Shown: one piece after another, positions 35,948-44,691 of the stretch | Layout of the letters: each line of letters opens with the position of its first letter | How positions within the stretch are numbered: the first letter of the stretch is position 1 | NCBI GenBank assembly: GCA_020634235.1 | Contig: JACKCB010000001.1 | Coordinates: 62,001-126,000, forward strand | Length of the DNA stretch: 64,000 nucleotides | Source: Ardenticatenaceae bacterium | GTDB lineage: Bacteria; Chloroflexota; Anaerolineae; Promineifilales; Promineifilaceae | Direction of reading: 5' to 3' | Notes under the pieces: generated by a model | Told to the model about the DNA's origin: nothing | What the model saw: only the letters and a program-made list of their open reading frames with translations | The model's database searches: none | Position numbers and translations under genes: made by a program

Positions 35948-35959
35948 ACGTACATACGT
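35948..35959. promoter_or_regulatory. Small dyad upstream of the ECF sigma gene
   Basis: ACGTA-CA-TACGT is an inverted repeat in an AT-rich stretch about 40 bases before the sigma gene. It could be part of an autoregulated promoter or an operator. Nothing else supports it. Confidence 0.25.
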
Positions 35960-35996
35960 ATTAACGTTTAGATATCGATCCAACTTTGTTTGGACT

Positions 35997-36563
35997 ATGG
36001 AAATTAATCAACTTGGCGACCAACAACTGATGCAGCGCATTGCCAGCGGTGACGTGGTCGCTTTCGAAATGGTCTATGACCGGTACGCATCCTCTGTAAT
36101 GGGGCTGTGCTTCCGGGTAATCGGCAATCGCGAGATGGCCGAGGAAATTGTGCAAGAGACCTTTTGGAGTCTATGGCGCAAGGCAGATGGGTATGATGCC
36201 GAAAAAGGCTCTCTCGCCACCTGGTTGTTTCGCATTGCCCGCAACTCCTCCATCGACCTGCTGCGTCGACACCAGGCCCGGCCGGAGCCGGTAGCCCTGG
36301 AAGAAACTCACTACCAGCGGCCTGATGAGGTGGACGTGGCCGGACTGGCCTGGGATGCCCAGCAGCGCCAACAAATACACCAGGCCCTGACAGAACTGCC
36401 ACCTGACCAGCGCCAGATCATCGAAATGGCCTATTTTCAGGGCAAGACACGACGCGAGATTGCCGATGAGTGCAATGTGCCGCTGGGCACCGTGCACACG
36501 CGTGCCCGCCTGGCACTGCAAAAACTGCAGAAAACGTTGCTGGCGAGCGGGTTTGAGAACTGA
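35997..36563 (+). CDS. ECF-type RNA polymerase sigma factor
   Basis: The 188-residue product has region 2 in AFEMVYDRYASSVMGLCFRV and REMAEEIVQETFWSLWRKAD, and region 4 in LTELPPDQRQIIEMAYFQGK followed by TRREIADECNVPLGTVHTR. This looks like the SigK/RpoE-like group whose partners are RskA-type anti-sigmas, and exactly such a gene follows one base after the stop. The AT-rich upstream region could hold its own autoregulated promoter. Confidence 0.92.
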   Translation: MEINQLGDQQLMQRIASGDVVAFEMVYDRYASSVMGLCFRVIGNREMAEEIVQETFWSLWRKADGYDAEKGSLATWLFRIARNSSIDLLRRHQARPEPVALEETHYQRPDEVDVAGLAWDAQQRQQIHQALTELPPDQRQIIEMAYFQGKTRREIADECNVPLGTVHTRARLALQKLQKTLLASGFEN

Positions 36564-36564
36564 C

Positions 36565-37605
36565 ATGAACGAGCACCTAGAGGATTTACTCCCCCTGTAC
36601 GCACTGGGCGGTCTATCGGCCGAGGAGTGCCTGGCGGTCGAGAAGTACGTCGCCGAGAACGCCGAGGCACAGGCGGCGCTGGAAGCGCTGCTGCTGGTTA
36701 CTGCGGCACTCCCATTCGCCGCCGACCCGCTGCCGCCATCGCCGGCGCTGAAAAATGACCTGCTGCGGCGGGCCAACCTGGATGCCCACCAGCGCTTGCC
36801 TGCCAGCCGCGTAACCACACCCGGCCGGGAATCCCGGCCGGGGATACTGCACTGGTTAAGAAGCCAGGCGGTGGGTCTTTCCCTGGCCAGCCTTTTCTTT
36901 GCCCTGGCCCTGCTCAGCGGCATCTGGGCCGTGGCCATGAACCAGGAAATTGACCGGCAAGCCAATCACATCGCCAGCCTGGAGAGTGACGCCAGCCAGC
37001 TCACCCAGCAAGTCCAAATCTTGCAGCAAGAAAACGCCACCCTCAAAGAGAACCGCGACTCGCTGGCCGCCAACAACGCCGCCCTCGACAGCCAATTGCA
37101 GACCGCGCTGCGCGAAAATGCCGACCTCGTCACAGTCAATACCCGTCTGACCGAAGAGAACGACACCCTGGACGCCGCTAATGCAGAACTCCAGGCCGCC
37201 GTGGCCGCCCTGAACGAGAACAACGCCACGCTGCAAGAGGTCCTCGCCGTTTATCAATCCCTGGTCGCGCCTGATGTGGCCGTCACCACCCTTCTAGGCA
37301 CCGAAGAGCATCCCGCAGGCGTCGCCCAAATGGTCATGACGCCTGATGGCAAGACAGCCCTGCTCGTGGTCTCCGGGCTGGAGCAACTGCCGGCTGAACT
37401 CGCCTACCAGGTACTGCTCATCCGCGACGACGGCCACGACACCGCCGAGACCTTCCTGGTAGACACCACCGGCCACGGTGTGCTGCTGGTCAACGCCAAT
37501 GTGGCTATCGATACCTACACTGCCATTGGTGTTTCCATTGAACCGGCCGGGGGCAGCCCGCAGCGCACCGGCGAAATCGTCTTGTTGGGCGCTTTGCGCA
37601 GTTAA
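36565..37605 (+). CDS. RskA-type anti-sigma factor with coiled-coil insert
   Basis: The ATG at 36565 gives 346 residues. The N-terminal anti-sigma domain (1-80) carries LLPLYALGGLSAEE, the RskA/ZAS-like helix pair, but without an H-x3-C-x2-C zinc motif. One membrane segment lies at about 102-122. Outside, a long heptad-rich coiled coil (~125-240) leads into an RskA C-terminal domain (~250-346, including KTALLVVSGLEQLP and IGVSIEPAGGSP). The insert is longer than usual for RskA. The gene follows its sigma factor after one base, and a terminator ends the pair. Confidence 0.87.
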   Translation: MNEHLEDLLPLYALGGLSAEECLAVEKYVAENAEAQAALEALLLVTAALPFAADPLPPSPALKNDLLRRANLDAHQRLPASRVTTPGRESRPGILHWLRSQAVGLSLASLFFALALLSGIWAVAMNQEIDRQANHIASLESDASQLTQQVQILQQENATLKENRDSLAANNAALDSQLQTALRENADLVTVNTRLTEENDTLDAANAELQAAVAALNENNATLQEVLAVYQSLVAPDVAVTTLLGTEEHPAGVAQMVMTPDGKTALLVVSGLEQLPAELAYQVLLIRDDGHDTAETFLVDTTGHGVLLVNANVAIDTYTAIGVSIEPAGGSPQRTGEIVLLGALRS

Positions 37606-37638
37606 TACCCCTCACCAACAGACTTACCTGCCCTCCCA

Positions 37639-37679
37639 GGCGCCCGGTTTCCATCGAAATCGAGCGCCTTTTCTTTTTT
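37639..37679 (+). terminator. Terminator of the second sigma/anti-sigma operon
   Basis: Stem GGCGC / GCGCC continues into CGGTTTC / GAAATCG around a CATC loop, with single-base interruptions and one G-U pair, followed by TTTTCTTTTTT. It is 33 bases after the anti-sigma stop. Confidence 0.88.
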
Positions 37680-38023
37680 GAACAGGTTTTGTATCTGTTT
37701 TGTCAACCTATTTCCCAAATTCGTTGCAAATTATAAATGCAAACTGGGCAGCCGTGCGTAATTAACAATAGATACGCAGAAAAGGTAACTTCACTGAGTT
37801 CCGGCTCAGACAAAAGCAAACACAGCGCGGAGGTGTATCCACGAAACCATAAGATACCGATAAACATCGGCGGGGAAGCGCAAGACCAGATCCTGCCACA
37901 CAAATAGCAACAAAACGTGAATAGCTTTGGTGACTTACAGGGTGCCGGGCAAAGCCCCGTAACTGCACCCCTTTGTTCAACATTGTCTCTGGACAACAAT
38001 TACATTCAAAGGAGAGGAAAACA
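37680..38023 (+). other. Long structured leader upstream of the DUF4397 gene
   Basis: This 344-base stretch has no gene but several potential hairpins. GGGTGC (37940-37945) pairs with GCACCC (37965-37970) around an inner CGGG / CCCG stem. CCGAT pairs with ATCGG around AAAC (37857-37870). A GCGC pair may enclose a junction containing the latter. Composition is unlike the coding regions. It could be a riboswitch or other cis-acting RNA; I could not match it to a class. AAAGGAGAGG ends it as a strong ribosome-binding site. Confidence 0.45.
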
Positions 38024-40006
38024 ATGAAACGTATTCTGACAGCCATGGCCCTATTGACCCTGGTATTGGTTGTTGCCGCCACCAGCTTCGCCGCCGAACC
38101 GCCTGGGGATGCGCGCGTGCGCGTTGCCCATTTGTCGCCCGATGCGCCCAACGTTGACGTTTGGGTCGATGGCAATTACGCCTTCACCGACGTTGCCTTT
38201 GAAGATATCACCGACTACGCCACGCTGCCCGCCGGCGATTACCTGGTCCAGGTAGAACCGGCCGGGGCCGGCGGCGGCGGGCCCTTTGTCATTTCAGCCA
38301 CCCTGACCCTGGCTGCCGATACGGAATACACCGTGGCCGCCACAGACGAGCTGGCCAACATCACCCCCGTCGTGTTGATTGACGACAATACCATCCCCGC
38401 CCCCGGCCAGTCACACGTGCGCTTCGTACACGGCTCGCCCGACGCCCCGGCCGTGGACATTACCCTGACCGATGGCACCGTGCTGTTTGGCAACGTGGCC
38501 TTTGGCGAGGCCAGCAGCTACCTGCCCGTAGCCGCTGGCAGCTACGACCTGCAGGTGCGCGTCGCCGGCACCAACACCGTCGTCCTGGAGCTGATGGGTG
38601 TGCCCTTTGGGGCCGAGACCGTGTATACCGTCTTTGCTACCGGTTTTGCCACCGGCGGCACCCCGGCGCTGAATGCCGTCTTGAATGAAGATGCCGGCAT
38701 CGCCCGCGTCCGCGTGGCCCACATGTCGCCCGACGCCCCGGCCGTGGACGTTCGCGTTAATGGGGCCGTCGCCCTGGCCAATATCCCCTTTGAAGCAGTG
38801 ACCGGCTACGTTGAACTGCCGTCGAACGCCTACTTCATTGAAGTCGTCCCGGCCGGGCAGCCTGGCCCCGTCGTCATTGCCGCCACCCTTGAATTGGCCC
38901 CCAACACCGACTACACCGTCGCCGCCGTCAACGATCTGGCCAACATCGAACCGCTGGTGTTGGTGGACGACAATACCATCCCCGGCCCTGGCCAGTCGCA
39001 CGTACGCTTCGTCCATGCTTCGCCCGACGCCCCGGCCGTAGACATCACCCTCACCGATGGCACGGTTCTCTTCGGCAATATCGCCTTCAAGGAAGTGGGC
39101 AACTACCTCCCCGTGGCTGCCGGCACCTATGACCTGGAGGTCCGCCTGGCCGGCACCAGCACCGTCGTACTATCGCTGCCCGGCATTCCCTTCAGTGACC
39201 AAACGGTCTACACCGTCTTCGCCACCGGCTTTGCCGCCGGCGGACCGCCGCCCCTAAATGCGGCCCTGATTGAAGATGCCGGCCTGGCGCGGGTGCGCGT
39301 GGCCCACCTGTCTCCTGATGCGCCAAACGTGGACGTGTTGGTCGACGGTGTCGTCGCCTTTGCCAACGCACCCTTTGAAGGTATCACCGATTACGCCGCT
39401 CTGCCCTCCGGCGCTTACTACGTGGAAGTCGTCCCGGCCGGGCAGCCTGGCCCCGCGGTCATTGCGGCCACCCTTGAACTGGCCCCCAACACCGATTACA
39501 CCGTCGCCGCGGTCAATGACCTGGCCAACATTGAGCCCCTGGTGCTGGTGGATGATAACACCATCCCCGCCGCCGGGAACGCCCACATCCGCTTCCTGCA
39601 CGCCTCGCCCGACGCCCCGGCCGTGGACATCACCCTGACGGACGGCACCATCCTCTTCGGTAACGTCGCCTTCAAGGAAGTGGGCACCTACCTGCCCGTG
39701 CCCTTTGGCTTCTACGATGTAGAAGTCCGTCTGGCCGGCACCAGCACCGTCGTCCTAAGCCTGAGCCAACTGCCGTTCAAGGACCAGCACGTCTACACGG
39801 TCTATGCCACCGGTTTTGCCGGTGGTGGGCAGCCGGGCCTGAACGCCATCCTCAGCCTGGATGCTCGCGGAGATGATGCGCCCACCGACGTTTCCCTGAG
39901 CACGCTGACCGGCACTGCCGGCAGCGGCAGCACGCTCTGGGTCGCCGCCCTGGCTGGCCTGCTCGTCCTGGGTCTGGCCGGTGGGCTGGCGCGCAAGCGT
40001 CGCTAA
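38024..40006 (+). CDS. Cell-surface protein with six DUF4397 repeats
   Basis: The ATG at 38024, after AAAGGAGAGG, gives 660 residues with a signal peptide (MKRILTAMALLTLVLVVAAT, cleavage near FAAEP). Six DUF4397 domains follow as three tandem A-B pairs. A domains begin ARVRVAH(L/M)SPDAP and B domains begin (S/A)H(V/I)RF(V/L)H, then (G/A)SPDAPAVDITLTDGT. The C-terminus has a Thr/Ser linker, a hydrophobic helix (TLWVAALAGLLVLGLAGGLA) and RKRR, a membrane stop or sorting-like tail. The protein is therefore probably anchored and displayed outside. Function of DUF4397 is not established. Confidence 0.9.
   Translation: MKRILTAMALLTLVLVVAATSFAAEPPGDARVRVAHLSPDAPNVDVWVDGNYAFTDVAFEDITDYATLPAGDYLVQVEPAGAGGGGPFVISATLTLAADTEYTVAATDELANITPVVLIDDNTIPAPGQSHVRFVHGSPDAPAVDITLTDGTVLFGNVAFGEASSYLPVAAGSYDLQVRVAGTNTVVLELMGVPFGAETVYTVFATGFATGGTPALNAVLNEDAGIARVRVAHMSPDAPAVDVRVNGAVALANIPFEAVTGYVELPSNAYFIEVVPAGQPGPVVIAATLELAPNTDYTVAAVNDLANIEPLVLVDDNTIPGPGQSHVRFVHASPDAPAVDITLTDGTVLFGNIAFKEVGNYLPVAAGTYDLEVRLAGTSTVVLSLPGIPFSDQTVYTVFATGFAAGGPPPLNAALIEDAGLARVRVAHLSPDAPNVDVLVDGVVAFANAPFEGITDYAALPSGAYYVEVVPAGQPGPAVIAATLELAPNTDYTVAAVNDLANIEPLVLVDDNTIPAAGNAHIRFLHASPDAPAVDITLTDGTILFGNVAFKEVGTYLPVPFGFYDVEVRLAGTSTVVLSLSQLPFKDQHVYTVYATGFAGGGQPGLNAILSLDARGDDAPTDVSLSTLTGTAGSGSTLWVAALAGLLVLGLAGGLARKRR
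38111..39873 (+). repeat. Three tandem ~590-bp DUF4397 A-B modules
   Basis: Modules begin at 38111, 38702 and 39287, that is 197 and 195 codons apart. Modules 2 and 3 are the closest pair; both contain the block GAAGTCGTCCCGGCCGGGCA at the same relative place. This is recent internal duplication compared with module 1. Confidence 0.8.
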
Positions 40007-40044
40007 TCGCGCCTTCTAGCTCCCGGCCGGGTACCGGCCCATAG

Positions 40045-40080
40045 AAAAAGCGGCACAGCAGAATGGCTGTGCCGCTTTTT
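40045..40080. terminator. Bidirectional terminator between DUF4397 gene and dipeptidase
   Basis: GCGGCACAGC (40050-40059) and GCTGTGCCGC (40066-40075) form a 10-bp perfect stem with a 6-base loop. Five A residues precede it and a T-run follows, so it serves both convergent genes. Confidence 0.93.
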
Positions 40081-40131
40081 TGTTTTCTTGCGACAGACGA
40101 TACCCGGCCGGGTTCGCCCATCCCCCTACCC

Positions 40132-41520
40132 TTACGCCATGCTGCCCGGCACGTCTAGCCCTGCCAGGAAGTGAATCACGGTCTGGATGCCGCGCACATA
40201 ATTGGGCACGTAAAAACGCTCGTTAGGAGCATGAATCTTGTCATCCGGCAGGCCAAAGCCCATCAGCACCGTCTCCACCCCCAAATGCTGTTGGAACAGC
40301 CCCACCACCGGAATACTGCCCCCCTCGCGCATAAGCACCGGCTCGCGGCCAAACACCGTCGCGTAAGCTCGCTCGGCCGCCTTCACGGCCGGCGTGTTGT
40401 AGTCGGTAATGCTGGCTGGCGCACCGCCACGGAATGTGAAGGTGACCTTTATGCTGGGTGGCAAGAGGCTCTCCACGTAACGGCAAAACAGGTCGCGGAC
40501 TTCCAACGGGTCCTGATCGGGCACCAGGCGCATGGAGATTTTGGCATGGACGGTAGAAGGCAGCACCGTCTTGCTGCCGGGGCCAGTGTACCCGCCAATG
40601 ACGCCATTAACATCCAGGGTGGGGCGCGCGCCTAGCCGCTCCACCAGCGTGTACTCCGGCTCGCCCCAGGCCGCCGGCGCGCCTGTTTCGGCCAGCCAGG
40701 CCGCCTCATCCAGCGGGAATTTGGCCAGGACAGCGCGCTCTTCAGCGCTGAGGGGACGCACCTTGTCGTAGAAACCGGGGATGAGGATATGCCCCTCCTC
40801 GTCCTTCAGCCGGGCCAGGAGATGGCCCAGGGCGTTGATGGGGTTGTTAATGCCGCCGCCAAAACCGCCAGAGTGCAGGTCCCGGCCGGGGCCGGTCAGG
40901 TCCATCAGGATATAGCACATACCACGCAAACCATACACAATCGCCGGCACATCCTTGCTTACCATGGCCGTATCGGAGATAACCGCCACGTCCGCCGCTA
41001 GCAGCGCCGTCTGCTGTGGCACAAAAGCGGCCAGGCTCTCGCCGCCACTCTCCTCTTCACCCTCCATGATAAACTTCACATTGACCGGCAGCCGGCCGCT
41101 GCCCTGCAAGAAAGCCTCCACCGCCTTCACGTGGATATACGCCTGCCCCTTGTCATCGGCTGCCCCGCGGGCGTAGATATAATCATCTATTACCACCGGC
41201 TCAAAGGGTGGGGTATGCCATAATGCCAACGGCTCCGCCGGCTGCACGTCATAATGGCCATAGATCAGCACCGTTGGCTTTTCCGGCCCGGCATGCAGCC
41301 AGTCGGCATACACCAGCGGGTGGCGCTGCGTGGCAATTACCTGCACATGCTCCAGGCCAGCGTGGCGCAGCGATTCAGCCAGCCAATCGGCAGCCCGGTG
41401 CACATCGGGCGTGCGCTCCGGCTGCGTGCTAATGCTGGGGATACGCAAGAAGTCCAGCAGCTCGGCCATGTGGCGGTTTAGGTGAGTATGCGCATATTGA
41501 AGCGGTGTACGGAGCGGCAT
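40132..41520 (-). CDS. M20-family metallo-dipeptidase
   Basis: The ATG at 41520 gives 462 residues. GHYDVQP holds the first zinc His and Asp, GAADDKGQ the bridging Asp, and MEGEEESGG the general-base Glu and metal Glu. DLHSGGFGG lies in the dimerisation lid, and the late MREGGSIPV and NERFYV complete the M20 pattern. It resembles the CNDP/PepV-like group that releases C-terminal residues from small peptides. No signal peptide, so it is cytoplasmic. Confidence 0.92.
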   Translation of the reverse strand: MPLRTPLQYAHTHLNRHMAELLDFLRIPSISTQPERTPDVHRAADWLAESLRHAGLEHVQVIATQRHPLVYADWLHAGPEKPTVLIYGHYDVQPAEPLALWHTPPFEPVVIDDYIYARGAADDKGQAYIHVKAVEAFLQGSGRLPVNVKFIMEGEEESGGESLAAFVPQQTALLAADVAVISDTAMVSKDVPAIVYGLRGMCYILMDLTGPGRDLHSGGFGGGINNPINALGHLLARLKDEEGHILIPGFYDKVRPLSAEERAVLAKFPLDEAAWLAETGAPAAWGEPEYTLVERLGARPTLDVNGVIGGYTGPGSKTVLPSTVHAKISMRLVPDQDPLEVRDLFCRYVESLLPPSIKVTFTFRGGAPASITDYNTPAVKAAERAYATVFGREPVLMREGGSIPVVGLFQQHLGVETVLMGFGLPDDKIHAPNERFYVPNYVRGIQTVIHFLAGLDVPGSMA

Positions 41521-41619
41521 GATGTTTTTCCTGTCCCTAAAGCTCAGCCGGCCGGCGCTCTGTGGCAGGCACGTTGGTCTGGCCGTGATGTCAGTTCGCC
41601 CTAATGGCCGGCGTTTGGG

Positions 41620-41625
41620 TATAAT
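41620..41625 (+). promoter_or_regulatory. Putative -10 box upstream of scpB
   Basis: TATAAT lies 71 bases before the scpB ATG, in the divergent region with the dipeptidase. No -35 consensus is seen. AAGGAG is present but about 18 bases before the ATG. Confidence 0.4.
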
Positions 41626-41696
41626 CGACAAATTGTAGCAGCAAGATTATAGCCAATCATGGTCCGAATCAAAAGGAGCTGGCGAACGCGAGCGGA

Positions 41697-42302
41697 ATGA
41701 GTGAAGCATTGAATGCCGAAGATGATGAATTGAGCCTGGCGGCCCTGGTGGAAAGCATGTTGTTTGTGGCCAGCGGCCCGGTGAGCCTGTCCCGGCTGGC
41801 CCATACACTGGAAATCTCCCCGGCCGGGGTGCGCAGCCTCCTGGAAACCCTGGAAGACGACTACACCGGCCGGGGTATCCGGTTGCAGTGGAGCGGCAAC
41901 GACGTGCAGCTAACCAGCGCCCCCCAGGCCAGCGAGGTCATCGAGCGCTTCCTGGGCCTGGAAGTGACCAGCCGGCTCAGCCAGGCGGCGCTGGAGGTGC
42001 TGGCCATCGTCGCCCACATGCAGCCCGTCACCCGCCCCCAGATCGACGACATCCGGGGGGTCAATTCCGACGGCGCGCTGCGCAACCTGCTGAGCAAAGG
42101 GCTGATTGAGGAAGTAGGCCGGATGGAAACGCCCGGCCGGCCAATTCTTTACGGCACCACGCCGGAGTTCTTGCAGCATTTTGGCCTATCCTCCACCAGC
42201 GAACTGCCTTCACTGGCCGCGGAGGAGCCAGAAAATGCCGAACTGCCGCCAGACACCCCGGCCGGGATGGAACCAGACGACAGCCGTGGTGACCACCCAT
42301 GA
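41697..42302 (+). CDS. scpB: Segregation and condensation protein B
   Basis: The 201-residue product shows the ScpB winged-helix pair: LAALVESMLFVASGPVSLSR at the N-terminus and LEVLAIVAHMQPVTRPQIDD IRGVNSDGALRNLL-type second wing. ScpB with ScpA and SMC compacts and segregates the chromosome. No scpA is adjacent, unlike in many bacteria. Its stop overlaps the start of the pseudouridine synthase gene (ATGA), a common scpB-rluB arrangement. Confidence 0.93.
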   Translation: MSEALNAEDDELSLAALVESMLFVASGPVSLSRLAHTLEISPAGVRSLLETLEDDYTGRGIRLQWSGNDVQLTSAPQASEVIERFLGLEVTSRLSQAALEVLAIVAHMQPVTRPQIDDIRGVNSDGALRNLLSKGLIEEVGRMETPGRPILYGTTPEFLQHFGLSSTSELPSLAAEEPENAELPPDTPAGMEPDDSRGDHP

Positions 42303-43069
42303 AAATCCGCCTGCAAAAGCTCATGGCCGACGCCGGGCTTGGCTCGCGCCGGCACAACGAAGACCTGATTCGCGCCGGCCGGGTCAGCGTGAACGGCCAG
42401 GTCGCGCAGTTAGGCGACAAAGCCGATCCCACCACTGACACCGTAGCCGTCGACGGCCAGCCGCTGCAAGCTGAAGCCACCATCTACATCATGCTCAATA
42501 AACCACGCGGCGTGCTCTCTTCCACCGAAGACGAGATGGCCCAGGGTCGGCAAACGGTGCGCGACCTGGTCGAACTGCCCGGCCACCTCTACCCGGTGGG
42601 CCGGCTGGACAAGCAGAGTGAAGGGCTGATGCTGCTGACCAATGATGGCCACCTGGCCCACCGGCTGACCCACCCCCGCTACGAACACGAGAAGGTGTAC
42701 CGGGTGACGGTGGAAGGACAGCCCAGCCCGGAAACGCTGCAGCAGTGGGCCAATGGCCTGCTGCTGGATGGGCAGATGACGGTCCCGGCCGGGATCAAAA
42801 TCCTGGCCCAACACACCAACCACACCCTGCTGCAAATTACCATGCGCGAAGGGCGCAAGCGCCAGATACGGCGCATCGCCGCCCAATTAGGCCATCCGGT
42901 ACAGCAGTTGCAGCGGGTACAAATCGGACCGCTCCGGCTAACCGAACTCCGGCCGGGCGAGTGGCGCCACCTGACCAAAGCGGAAGTGGCCGCCCTACAG
43001 CAGGCCGTCCAGGCCCCTGCCCGGCAGCGCCCGGCCCCGGCCACCTCGCGCCACGCAGCCCGCAAGTAG
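42299..43069 (+). CDS. RsuA/RluB-family rRNA pseudouridine synthase
   Basis: The 256-residue product has an S4 RNA-binding domain (residues 1-60, LQKLMADAGLGSRR) and the catalytic domain with YPVGRLDKQSEGLMLLTNDG, whose Asp is the catalytic residue. EGRKRQIRRI is the family motif in the C-terminal half. Its place directly after scpB favours RluB, which modifies 23S rRNA near U2605, but RsuA and RluE-type activities cannot be separated from sequence alone. Confidence 0.93.
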   Translation: MKIRLQKLMADAGLGSRRHNEDLIRAGRVSVNGQVAQLGDKADPTTDTVAVDGQPLQAEATIYIMLNKPRGVLSSTEDEMAQGRQTVRDLVELPGHLYPVGRLDKQSEGLMLLTNDGHLAHRLTHPRYEHEKVYRVTVEGQPSPETLQQWANGLLLDGQMTVPAGIKILAQHTNHTLLQITMREGRKRQIRRIAAQLGHPVQQLQRVQIGPLRLTELRPGEWRHLTKAEVAALQQAVQAPARQRPAPATSRHAARK

Positions 43070-43112
43070 CGCACCTGCCCTGGCCACCCATCCCCAACAG
43101 GATCGTCCCCCC

Positions 43113-44582
43113 ATGCCGCTTTTCCAAGAAATCGACCTCCAAGATGATGATGACCGCCACGAATTTGAGCTTAACCTGCAATCCGGGGTAACGACGGTTC
43201 CCTGGATGCAGGCGCGCATCGAGCTGAAAAAGGCCGGTCCGCCAACCGGCGGCCGGATCACGGCCATTGAGCCGGGCAGCGTGGCCGACGACATCGGGCT
43301 CCGGCCGGGGGACGAACTGCTGGCCATCAACAACAACGCCGTCGAAGACGTCATCGACGTGCAGTATTACAGTGCCGACGAAGCACTGGAGCTGCTCGTC
43401 CGGCGTGGGGAGGAGCTATTTCTATACGAAGCCGAGCGGGATTACAACCAGTCGCTAGGGCTGGAATTTGCCCACCCCACCTTCGACACCGACATCCGGC
43501 GCTGCAACAACCTGTGTGAGTTCTGCTTTGTGCTGCAAATGGCCCCCAAGTTCCGGCGCACGCTCTACATCAAGGATGACGACTACCGCTACTCCTTCCT
43601 CTTTGGCCACTTCGTGACCCTCACCAACCTGAGCGAGCATGACTGGTGGCGTATTGAGACGATGCGCCTGTCGCCGCTGTACATCTCTGTACACGTCACC
43701 GACACCGAGCTGCGCCGCCGCTTCTTGCGCAACGCCAGCGCGCCCGACATCATGGCCCAACTGCGCTGGCTGGCCGAGCGGGGCATTGAGATGCACACGC
43801 AGTTGGTCGTGGTGCCGGAGTTTAACGATGGCCCGTGGCTGGAGCGTTCAATCAACGAGCTGGCCGGGCTGTGGCCGGCGGTGCAGTCGGTGAGCGTGGT
43901 GCCGGTGGGGCTGACCAAACAGCACAAGTACGGCATGCGTATCCACACGCCGGCCGAGGCAGCGGCTACGCTGGCCTATGTGGAGGGGCTGCAAGCGCAG
44001 TTCCGCCGCCGCCTGGGCTGCCGCTTCGCCTACCCCACCGACGAGTGGTACCTGGTCACCGGCCGGGATGTCCCCCCCGCCGACGCCTATGACGACCAGG
44101 AGCTGCAAGAGAATGGTCTGGGGATGGTGCGTTACTTCCTGGATGAGTGGCAGGATGTGCAGGCGGAAATACAGGCCAGCCTCCCGGCCGGGGTGGTCCC
44201 CCCGACCTTCGCCTACCAGAGCCTCACCCTGGCCACCGGCACCATGTTCGCCGCGACACTGCGCCAGGCGGCGCAAAGCTTTGCCACGCTTACCGGCGTC
44301 GCGGTCCAGGTGCTGCCGGTAATCAACGAACGGCTGGGCGAGACCATTACCGCGGCCGGGCTGCTGATGGGTCAGGACATTGTGCGGCAACTGCAGGCCG
44401 CCGGCTGTGGTGACCTGGTGGTCCTGCCGCGGGTCACTTTCGACCATCCTGACCTGGTCTCCCTGGACGACCTGACACCGCAGCAGATCGCCCACGAACT
44501 GTCCCGGCCGGTGGCCCTGGCCGATACCATGGGCGACGTCTGGGACGCACTCACCGGGCAATCTCGCCTTCTCTTCCGCTGA
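43113..44582 (+). CDS. PDZ-radical SAM-like DUF512 protein
   Basis: The 489-residue product begins with a PDZ-like domain (~25-90, ITAIEPGSVADDIGLRPGDE). It then has C-x3-C-x2-C at Cys131, Cys135 and Cys138 (RRCNNLCEFCF), the spacing that binds the radical-SAM 4Fe-4S cluster. A TIM-barrel-like region contains LSPLYISVHVTD, and a DUF512 domain occupies the C-terminal half. Related proteins are widespread in Firmicutes, Chloroflexota and cyanobacteria, and often lie near the EngA (der) GTPase gene; the reaction is not known. Confidence 0.88.
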   Translation: MPLFQEIDLQDDDDRHEFELNLQSGVTTVPWMQARIELKKAGPPTGGRITAIEPGSVADDIGLRPGDELLAINNNAVEDVIDVQYYSADEALELLVRRGEELFLYEAERDYNQSLGLEFAHPTFDTDIRRCNNLCEFCFVLQMAPKFRRTLYIKDDDYRYSFLFGHFVTLTNLSEHDWWRIETMRLSPLYISVHVTDTELRRRFLRNASAPDIMAQLRWLAERGIEMHTQLVVVPEFNDGPWLERSINELAGLWPAVQSVSVVPVGLTKQHKYGMRIHTPAEAAATLAYVEGLQAQFRRRLGCRFAYPTDEWYLVTGRDVPPADAYDDQELQENGLGMVRYFLDEWQDVQAEIQASLPAGVVPPTFAYQSLTLATGTMFAATLRQAAQSFATLTGVAVQVLPVINERLGETITAAGLLMGQDIVRQLQAAGCGDLVVLPRVTFDHPDLVSLDDLTPQQIAHELSRPVALADTMGDVWDALTGQSRLLFR

Positions 44583-44662
44583 AACGTCCCGCCCATCAGC
44601 CACCTGCGCAGCGCTGGCCGCCTCCCCCCCCTAAGCCCCCACGCTGCGCAAGGCAAAATTCG

Positions 44663-44691
44663 TTGACAAAGGTACTCCTAGCAGCTATAAT
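44663..44691 (+). promoter_or_regulatory. Consensus promoter of the S1-S21-IF1 cluster
   Basis: TTGACA (44663-44668) and TATAAT (44686-44691) are separated by exactly 17 bases, a perfect sigma-70 match. Transcription would start about 250 bases before the S1 start codon, leaving a long leader. Confidence 0.92.

Noticed and set aside
37921..37980. c-di-GMP-I (GEMM) riboswitch because of GGCAAAGCC
   Set aside because: Only this short core matches; the GAAA tetraloop, receptor and GCCGGGTTGCCGA-type part are missing.
38450..39700. CRISPR-like or phage-type tandem repeats
   Set aside because: The periodicity is codon-phased and comes from DUF4397 modules of about 590 bases, not short direct repeats with spacers.
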